Origin: Tissierellia bacterium
GTDB taxonomy: Bacteria > Bacillota > Clostridia > Tissierellales > Sedimentibacteraceae
NCBI GenBank assembly: GCA_012519555.1
Contig: JAAYPY010000160.1
Location: 1-32,813, forward strand
DNA length: 32,813 nucleotides
Direction: 5' to 3'
A program made the translations under genes and the position numbers. The notes beneath the pieces were generated by a model. That model did no database searches, was not told the DNA's origin, and saw only the letters and a list, made by a program, of their open reading frames with translations. Shown piece by piece: positions 27,490 through 32,813 of the stretch (its first letter is position 1; each line of letters starts with the position of its first letter).

Positions 27490-28362
27490 ATGAATAATTT
27501 AAAGAAATTTTTTTATGAAACAATATATTTAACTGTGGGCTGTCTGATTACAGCTTTTTCGGTAAATTATATTCTTAAGCCTAACGGTCTTATAACCAGC
27601 GGTATAACCGGATTAGCCATAATATTGGAAAAATATTTATTAATTGATTATTACTTAATATATTATATTGCTACATTTATAATTTTAATTGCTGCATACA
27701 TATTGATGGGTAAAAGGGAAATAATGAAAATTGTATTTCTTTCTGTTTTGTATCCTACGGTATTGATGTTAATGCAGGGTGTTGAATTTAAATTTATTGA
27801 AAATGACCTCTTGCTTGCTTCAATATACTTTTCCCTTTTTTATGGCATAGGAGTGGGAATGATACTACGAAAAGGCTTTTCCTTCGGCGGAACTGATACA
27901 ATAGCAAGAATACTGAACAAGAAGCTTTTTCCTTCGATAAATCTAAGCTATTTGATGATGATCCTGGATGGATTCATCATAATAACGGCAGCCTTTACTT
28001 TTGGAAGAAACATTGCCCTGTATTCCATCATCAGCCAATTTATATTTACCAAGGTTTGTGATTATATAATGTTTGGCTTTGGCACAAAACTGTACAAACT
28101 TGAAATAATAGCCAACCAATATGAGAAAATTAGCAATTACATAATGTATGAGTTGGGAAGAGGTGTTACTCTTTTTAAAATAAAAGGATGTTATACAAAT
28201 GAAGAAAAAATTCAAATAGAATCAATATGCTCACCAAATGAGGCAGTTATGGTGCAAAAGCTTATAAAGAAAATTGAGCCGAGAGCATTTGTAAAAGTGC
28301 TGCCTGTAGTCAATGTATGGGGAAAGGGCAGACGCTTTATAGATATTAATGCTGAAGATTAA
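27490..28362 (+). CDS. YitT family membrane protein (DUF161/DUF2179)
   Basis: A membrane protein of 290 residues. Five to six hydrophobic segments lie in the first 200 residues (YLTVGCLITAFSVNYIL, YYLIYYIATFIILIAAYILM, IVFLSVLYPTVLMLMQ, YFSLFYGIGVGMIL, YLMMILDGFIIITAAF). GLITSGITGLAI and RKGFSFGGTDTIARIL are typical YitT motifs, and the soluble C-terminal DUF2179 part follows. Its function is not established. The start at 27490 after TAGGAGATTCA is preferred over 27460. Its end overlaps the region of the next gene's ribosome site. Confidence 0.88.
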   Translation: MNNLKKFFYETIYLTVGCLITAFSVNYILKPNGLITSGITGLAIILEKYLLIDYYLIYYIATFIILIAAYILMGKREIMKIVFLSVLYPTVLMLMQGVEFKFIENDLLLASIYFSLFYGIGVGMILRKGFSFGGTDTIARILNKKLFPSINLSYLMMILDGFIIITAAFTFGRNIALYSIISQFIFTKVCDYIMFGFGTKLYKLEIIANQYEKISNYIMYELGRGVTLFKIKGCYTNEEKIQIESICSPNEAVMVQKLIKKIEPRAFVKVLPVVNVWGKGRRFIDINAED

Positions 28363-28378
28363 TAATGATGGAGGGCTT

Positions 28379-29344
28379 ATGATAAATTCAGGGCAAGCAG
28401 CGGAGTATGTAACCGTTGTAGGAGGCGTAAACGTGGATATCCAGGGATTTTCAAAAGATAAGTTGATTCCTGAGGACTCCAATATAGGGACAGTGAAAAT
28501 TTCTTTAGGAGGAGTTGCCAGAAACATTGGCGAAAACCTCATAAGGTTGGGAATAAATGCAAAGCTCATAAGCGTAGTAGGGGATGATATTTACAGCAGC
28601 AAAATTTTAAATGATTCAGCCCAAATAGGCTTGGACATTAATGACAGCTTAAGGGTAAAAGGTGAAAATGCATCGATTTATCTTGCCGTATTAGATGAGG
28701 ACAATGATATGCATATAGCAATTAACAGCATGGATATATTAGAAAAAATGACTGTTGATTTCATCAAAGAAAAAAAGCACCTTATAAATAATTCTAAACT
28801 TTTAGTGCTGGATACCAATATTCCTGAAGATGTTATTGAATTTCTGCTGGACGAGTACAAGGATAAAGACATTTTTCTTGATACTGTTTCAGCAGCTAAA
28901 GCAAGAAAGGTCAAAAATCTGGTTGGAAATATTCACACTATAAAAACTAATAGATTAGAAGTTGAAGCAATTACAGAAATAGAAGCAAATGACGAGGAAA
29001 GCCTGGTAAAAAACAGCCTATTTCTCTTAAATAAAGGAGTCAAGCAAGTTTTTATCACCTTAGGGAAGAAAGGAGTATTTTACTCAAATAATGATATTAT
29101 GAAAATTATCAGGGCTGATAATATAAAACCTGTTAATACAACAGGAGCAGGAGATGCATTTATGTCAGCTTTAGTATATTGCTATTTGATGAATTCTGAT
29201 ATTGATGAAGCAGCAAGATTTGCAACAGCTGCATCCATAATAGCACTTTCCCATGAAAATACGATAAATCCAAACATGTCAAAAGAACTTATAAATTTAA
29301 AAGTGAAGGAGTTAAACTATTATGAAAAAGTATTTAAATATTAG
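28379..29344 (+). CDS. psuK: Pseudouridine kinase (PfkB family)
   Basis: Phosphorylates pseudouridine to pseudouridine 5'-phosphate, inferred from the adjacent psuG. The fold is PfkB/ribokinase: N-terminal VTVVGGVNVDIQGF, SLGGVARNIGENLIRLG, and the C-terminal ATP/catalytic NTTGAGDAFMSALVYCY. The length of 321 is normal. The track start at 28349 is within yitT; the ATG at 28379 after ATGGAGGGCTT is preferred. It overlaps psuG by 23 bases, which suggests translational coupling. Substrate assignment depends on context, as PfkB kinases are diverse. Confidence 0.85.
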   Translation: MINSGQAAEYVTVVGGVNVDIQGFSKDKLIPEDSNIGTVKISLGGVARNIGENLIRLGINAKLISVVGDDIYSSKILNDSAQIGLDINDSLRVKGENASIYLAVLDEDNDMHIAINSMDILEKMTVDFIKEKKHLINNSKLLVLDTNIPEDVIEFLLDEYKDKDIFLDTVSAAKARKVKNLVGNIHTIKTNRLEVEAITEIEANDEESLVKNSLFLLNKGVKQVFITLGKKGVFYSNNDIMKIIRADNIKPVNTTGAGDAFMSALVYCYLMNSDIDEAARFATAASIIALSHENTINPNMSKELINLKVKELNYYEKVFKY

Positions 29345-30236
29345 TCCGGAAGTTAATGAAGCATTAAAAAAAGGCAAGGCTCTTGTTGCTTTGGAATCAA
29401 CAATTATATCCCACGGCATGCCTTACCCCAAAAATGTTGAAACAGCATTAAATGTTGAAAAAATCATCCGTGACAATGGTGCCATTCCTGCTACAATAGC
29501 AATTTTAAAGGGAGTATTAAAGGTTGGACTTACTAAGGAAGAAATTGAATATTTAGGAAAAGCAAAAAATGTTTTAAAAACATCTCGTAGAGATATTCCC
29601 TTTATAGTATCAAAAAAATCAGACGGAGCAACAACAGTTGCTTCTACCATGATAATAGCGTCCCTTGCAGGCATTAAGGTCTTTGCAACAGGAGGCATAG
29701 GCGGTGTACACAGAGGGGCAAGTAAAAGCTTTGACATATCTGCGGACTTGGAAGAATTATCTAATACCGATGTTGCTGTTGTCTGTGCAGGTGCCAAATC
29801 AATTTTAGACATAGGCTTAACCTTGGAATACCTTGAAACACACGGAGTTCCGGTAGTCGGATATAAAACCGAAGAAATGCCTGCATTCTATACAAGGAAA
29901 AGCGGCTACAAGGTAGATTACACAGTTGACAGTCCGGAAGAAATAGCATTAGCATTAAAAGCAAAATGGGATTTGGGTCTTAAAGGCGGCATGGTTATAG
30001 CAAACCCCATAGAAGAACAATATCAAATGGATTATGACACAATAACCGCCGCAATCGATAAAGCCATTAAGGAAGCTGATGAAAAAGGCATAAAGGGAAA
30101 AGATTCAACCCCCTTTTTACTGTCTAAGGTTAAGGAAATAACCGGCGGAGACAGCCTTGAATCCAATATAATGCTTGTTTATAACAATGCCTTATTAGGT
30201 GCAAAAATTGCTGTCGAGCTGCAAAAAATATCATAA
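29322..30236 (+). CDS. psuG: Pseudouridine-5'-phosphate glycosidase
   Basis: Splits pseudouridine 5'-phosphate into uracil and ribose 5-phosphate, reversing the C-glycosidic bond. The 304-residue protein shows ALESTIISHGMPYPKN with Glu25, SRRDIPFIVSKK, ATGGIGGVHRGA, and VVCAGAKSILDIGLTLEYLETHGVPVVGY with Lys159. These fit the catalytic Glu and Lys known for the E. coli enzyme (31 and 166). It follows psuK and precedes pyrF, so the uracil and pyrimidine themes are adjacent. Confidence 0.94.
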   Translation: MKKYLNISPEVNEALKKGKALVALESTIISHGMPYPKNVETALNVEKIIRDNGAIPATIAILKGVLKVGLTKEEIEYLGKAKNVLKTSRRDIPFIVSKKSDGATTVASTMIIASLAGIKVFATGGIGGVHRGASKSFDISADLEELSNTDVAVVCAGAKSILDIGLTLEYLETHGVPVVGYKTEEMPAFYTRKSGYKVDYTVDSPEEIALALKAKWDLGLKGGMVIANPIEEQYQMDYDTITAAIDKAIKEADEKGIKGKDSTPFLLSKVKEITGGDSLESNIMLVYNNALLGAKIAVELQKIS

Positions 30237-30303
30237 AAATTATTTTATTTGTTACTTCTTTATGGTATACTTGCTTAAGGTTATTATATAAGTAGGAGAT
30301 ATT

Positions 30304-31002
30304 ATGGGTAAGGATGTTATAATTGCATGTGATTTTAGCAATAAAGAAGAAGTTATCAGTTTTCTATTAAAATTTAAAGAAGAGAAACCTTATGTAAAGG
30401 TAGGTATGGAATTATTTTACGGAGAAGGTCCGGAAATAGTAAAAATAATCAGCTCTATGGGACATAAAATATTTTTAGACCTTAAGCTTCATGATATTCC
30501 TAATACTGTTAATAAAGCAATGAAGGTTTTATCGAAGTACAATATAGACATGGTAAATGTTCATGCTGCAGGAACTATTTTAATGATGGAGGCTGCTATT
30601 CAAGGATTAACCCGCCATGATGGTTCAAGACCCTTATTGATTGGTGTGACACAGCTTACTTCCACAGACCAAGAAAGAATGAAAAGTGATATTTTAATCG
30701 ACAGACCCATGGAAGAAGTGGTAATGCACTATGCAAAATGTGCAAAAAAAGCAGGCTTGGACGGGGTTGTCTGCTCACCACTTGAAGCAGGAAAGGTTCA
30801 TGATGTATGCGGAAAAGAATTTTTAACTGTAACTCCCGGAGTAAGATTTGCAGATAATGATACCGGAGACCAGAAAAGAGTTACCAGTCCGTCAAAGGCA
30901 AAGGTTCTTGGTTCTGATTACATTGTTATCGGAAGACCGGTTACCTTAGCCAAGGACCCTGTAGAAGCATACAGAAGGTGTTTAAGAGAGTTTGTGGGAT
31001 AG
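30304..31002 (+). CDS. pyrF: Orotidine-5'-phosphate decarboxylase
   Basis: Decarboxylates OMP to UMP, the last step of UMP synthesis. The protein is 232 residues. The first strand is VIIACDFSN, the catalytic cluster FLDLKLHDIPNTV carries Asp59, Lys61 and Asp64, and the phosphate-binding VTPGVRF and DYIVIGRPVTLAKDP are intact. GTAGGAGAT precedes the ATG. smpB starts 13 bases after its stop. No other pyr genes are in the window. Confidence 0.95.
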   Translation: MGKDVIIACDFSNKEEVISFLLKFKEEKPYVKVGMELFYGEGPEIVKIISSMGHKIFLDLKLHDIPNTVNKAMKVLSKYNIDMVNVHAAGTILMMEAAIQGLTRHDGSRPLLIGVTQLTSTDQERMKSDILIDRPMEEVVMHYAKCAKKAGLDGVVCSPLEAGKVHDVCGKEFLTVTPGVRFADNDTGDQKRVTSPSKAKVLGSDYIVIGRPVTLAKDPVEAYRRCLREFVG

Positions 31003-31015
31003 GTGAGGTGGTAGA

Positions 31016-31465
31016 ATGGCTGAAAAAATAGTTGCAAAAAACAAACAAGCATATCATGAATATTTTATAGAAGAGAAATATGAAGCGGGCTTAGTTCTTG
31101 TGGGTACAGAAGTAAAATCCATAAGACAAGGAAGGGTTAATTTAAAAGACAGCTATGTAAGCATAAAAAATGGCGAAGCATTTGTTTATAATATGCACAT
31201 TAGCCCCTATGAAAAAGGAAATATATATAATGTAGACCCGTTAAGACCAAGGAAGCTTCTTTTAAACAAAAGAGAAATAAGAAAGCTTGTCGGACTTACA
31301 ACCCTAAAAGGCTATTCGCTCATACCTTTAAGCTTATATCTTAAAAATGGTCTTGTTAAAATGGAGCTTTCCGTGGCAAAGGGCAAGAAGCTCTATGACA
31401 AACGTCAGGACCTTGCAAGAAAAGAAGCCCATAGAAGAATGCTAAGACAAGACGATTACAGATAA
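31016..31465 (+). CDS. smpB: SsrA-binding protein SmpB
   Basis: Binds the tRNA-like domain of tmRNA and brings it to stalled ribosomes. The 149-residue protein is typical: [40 protein letters not shown], then [19 protein letters not shown], and the C-terminal basic tail [31 protein letters not shown] precedes the ATG. In many Firmicutes it follows rnr; here it is about 8 kb away from tmRNA, between pyrF and purC. Confidence 0.96.
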   Translation: MAEKIVAKNKQAYHEYFIEEKYEAGLVLVGTEVKSIRQGRVNLKDSYVSIKNGEAFVYNMHISPYEKGNIYNVDPLRPRKLLLNKREIRKLVGLTTLKGYSLIPLSLYLKNGLVKMELSVAKGKKLYDKRQDLARKEAHRRMLRQDDYR

Positions 31466-31490
31466 ATTTTGATTATGGATAGGAGAAAAG

Positions 31491-32183
31491 ATGAAAACAC
31501 TTTATGAAGGAAAGACAAAGAACGTACTAAAAAATGAAGATGACGGTTCCGTGTACATTTTGTTTAAAGACGATGCAACAGGTGAAAACGGAGTGTTTGA
31601 CCCGGGCTCCAATACTGTGGGCGGAATCGTAGAAGGCAAAGGTAAAATCGGCCTTATGATTTCCGAGTACTTTTTTAAGCTCATGGAGAAAAACGGCATA
31701 CCAACCCATTATCTTGGAACTGATATTGACAAAAACCTCATGAAAGTAAGAAGTCTTACCGTACCAAAATTAGAATTTGTGCTGCGATATTTCACTGCAG
31801 GCAGTATGTGCCGAAGGTTTGGTTTGGAAGAGGGTCTGCCATTTGACCCTCCTTATTGCGAAGTTACCCTTAAGGACGATGAACAGGGAGACCCCTTGAT
31901 TAGCGAAAGACTGTGTATTATGAAAGGCCTTTTAAAGGAAGGTCAGTATGGTGAAGCACTAAAAATAACGGAAAGGGTTGGAAAGATCCTTAAGGAAGAA
32001 TTAGCAAAAATGGAACTGACGCTGATTGATTTTAAAATAGAAATAGGATACGATGAAAATGGCAAAATATATATTGTAGATGAAATAACTCCTGATATTT
32101 GGCGTGTTCGGGACAGGGATGGAAGAATTCCCAACCAGATTGAATGTGGAAGTATTTTACTGGGAAAAATTAATAAAGCATAA
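31491..32183 (+). CDS. purC: Phosphoribosylaminoimidazole-succinocarboxamide synthase
   Basis: Joins CAIR and aspartate with ATP to give SAICAR in purine synthesis. The 230 residues contain LYEGKTKNV at the start, FKDDATGENG, the conserved VLRYFTAGSMCRRFGLEEG, a substrate site DPLISERL, and the signature LIDFKIEIGYD...IVDEITPDIWRVRD. ATAGGAGAAAAG precedes the ATG. It is the only pur gene seen and lies 25 bases after smpB. Confidence 0.95.
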   Translation: MKTLYEGKTKNVLKNEDDGSVYILFKDDATGENGVFDPGSNTVGGIVEGKGKIGLMISEYFFKLMEKNGIPTHYLGTDIDKNLMKVRSLTVPKLEFVLRYFTAGSMCRRFGLEEGLPFDPPYCEVTLKDDEQGDPLISERLCIMKGLLKEGQYGEALKITERVGKILKEELAKMELTLIDFKIEIGYDENGKIYIVDEITPDIWRVRDRDGRIPNQIECGSILLGKINKA

Positions 32184-32218
32184 AATCGTAGCCATGCTAG
32201 ACCTTGTATGAGGTGATT

Positions 32219-32326
32219 ATGTTAGCTGAACTTATAAAAAATGGTTTTGGTGAAATAAATAAACAGCCGAATAGAAAAACCCGCTTTGAAACCCGCTTTG
32301 TAAATAAAGCGGGTTTGATATTTTAA
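32219..32326 (+). CDS. Short orphan ORF, possibly a truncated gene
   Basis: ATGAGGTGATT precedes an ATG opening a 35-codon frame, MLAELIKNGFGEINKQPNRKTRFETRFVNKAGLIF. The start MLAELIKNGFG resembles the opening of C_GCAxxG_C_C-type proteins as I remember them, but no Cys motif follows. The second half is encoded by a tandem repeat and terminator, so the frame is likely a gene remnant cut by that element. I do not claim a function. Confidence 0.3.
   Translation: MLAELIKNGFGEINKQPNRKTRFETRFVNKAGLIF
32277..32300 (+). repeat. Tandem 12-bp direct repeat
   Basis: AAACCCGCTTTG occurs twice in tandem (32277-32288, 32289-32300). Either copy can be the left arm of the hairpin that follows. Confidence 0.8.
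32289..32324 (+). terminator. Terminator downstream of purC
   Basis: AAACCCGCTTT (32289-32299), loop GTAAAT, AAAGCGGGTTT (32306-32316) is a perfect 11-bp stem followed by GATATTTT. It ends the pyrF-smpB-purC unit. Confidence 0.8.
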
Positions 32327-32394
32327 GAAAAATAAAAAGGATGTTTAATTGATTTTTTTATGGGTAAATAAAATTAGGAATAGAAAAATTCATC

Positions 32395-32423
32395 TTTACA
32401 TAGTTTGATTAGTGTTGTATAAT
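32395..32423 (+). promoter_or_regulatory. Promoter for the FMN-binding protein gene
   Basis: TTTACA (32395-32400), a 17-base spacer and TATAAT (32418-32423) lie about 55 bases upstream of the ATG at 32479. Confidence 0.7.
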
Positions 32424-32478
32424 TTTCAATGTTATGAAAAAATAATTCTCTATCGGAGTAGAATAATAGGAGGAAATA

Positions 32479-32813
32479 ATGAAAAAGGTATTAGCAATTA
32501 TTATTGTATTTGTATTGTCTTTTGGTTTTTTAGCATTTGTTGATAATATGGGAGGCTCAGAAACTGCATCAGCTGAAGAAACTCTTACAGGTACAGCTAA
32601 AGGTTTTGGCGGTGACATCAATGTTACATTAGTCGTAAAGGGTGACGATATTATTTCGGTAGAAGCAGTTGGTGATGGTGAAACACCAGGTATCGGGTCT
32701 TTAGCAATAGATGAACTTCCTGCTTTGATAGCAGAAGCAGATTCAGCAGACGTTGACGGAGTTTCAGGTGCTACTTTCACAAGCGATGGAATAAAGGCTG
32801 CCGTAAAAAACGC
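32479..32813 (+). CDS. Exported FMN-binding domain protein (partial, cut by window end)
   Basis: The first 111 codons only. A signal peptide or membrane anchor (KKVLAIIIVFVLSFGFLAFV, no lipobox Cys) leads to an FMN_bind domain: GTAKGFGGDINVTLVVKGDDIISVEAVGDGETPGIG, then DGVSGATFTS around residues 93-102. SGAT is the site where an ApbE-type transferase can attach FMN covalently to Thr (Thr99). Such proteins act in extracytoplasmic electron transfer; the family may also carry more than one domain. AGGAGGAAAT precedes the ATG. The 3' part is outside the window. Confidence 0.85.
   Translation, partial: MKKVLAIIIVFVLSFGFLAFVDNMGGSETASAEETLTGTAKGFGGDINVTLVVKGDDIISVEAVGDGETPGIGSLAIDELPALIAEADSADVDGVSGATFTSDGIKAAVKN

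Overview
The window is a 32.8 kb stretch of low-GC chromosome from an anaerobic, amino-acid-fermenting member of the Clostridia. I infer a Sedimentibacter/Tissierellales/Peptostreptococcaceae-like organism; the species cannot be named from this sequence. The main evidence is a selenocysteine-dependent glycine reductase locus, followed by the clostridial rpoN / gap-pgk-tpi-gpmI-eno / secG glycolytic block, then rnr and tmRNA. Every supportable gene lies on the + strand, so the region is strongly co-oriented.

Region 1 (1-6400) is glycine reductase. It runs: C-terminal end of grdE, grdB, trxB, trxA, grdA, grdC, grdD. Two genes contain an in-frame UGA read as selenocysteine (GrdB Sec348, GrdA Sec44), and the ORF track truncates or splits both. 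The thioredoxin system sits between grdB and grdA. NADPH reduces TrxB, then TrxA, then selenoprotein A. Selenoprotein B delivers the glycine carboxymethyl group to A, and GrdC/GrdD release acetyl phosphate. A terminator-like hairpin separates grdA from grdC, and a strong terminator follows grdD.

Region 2 (6400-14350) holds sigma-54, the lower glycolysis operon and secG. The CggR repressor gene that I would expect between rpoN and gap is absent. Region 3 (14350-22330) holds a membrane pyrophosphatase with K+-dependent signature residues, an alpha/beta hydrolase, a membrane-anchored MurF-type ligase with a C-terminal frameshift, D-Ala-D-Ala ligase and RNase R.

Region 4 (22330-27430) holds tmRNA with an unusual tag (ANENNLAYAA), an M20 dipeptidase with an OPT-family transporter (peptide use), and an AraC-type regulator. 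The regulator has a canonical internal Shine-Dalgarno and ATG in front of its effector-binding domain. Region 5 (27430-32813) holds a YitT membrane protein, the pseudouridine catabolism pair psuK-psuG, pyrF, smpB, purC, a short orphan ORF ending in a terminator, and the start of an exported FMN-binding protein cut by the window edge.

No CRISPR array, transposase, prophage, rRNA or tRNA gene was seen. I do not see a wholly novel multi-gene system. The most interesting points are the Sec recoding sites, the split regulator start, the murF frameshift, the tmRNA tag, and a family of small palindromic intergenic repeats.
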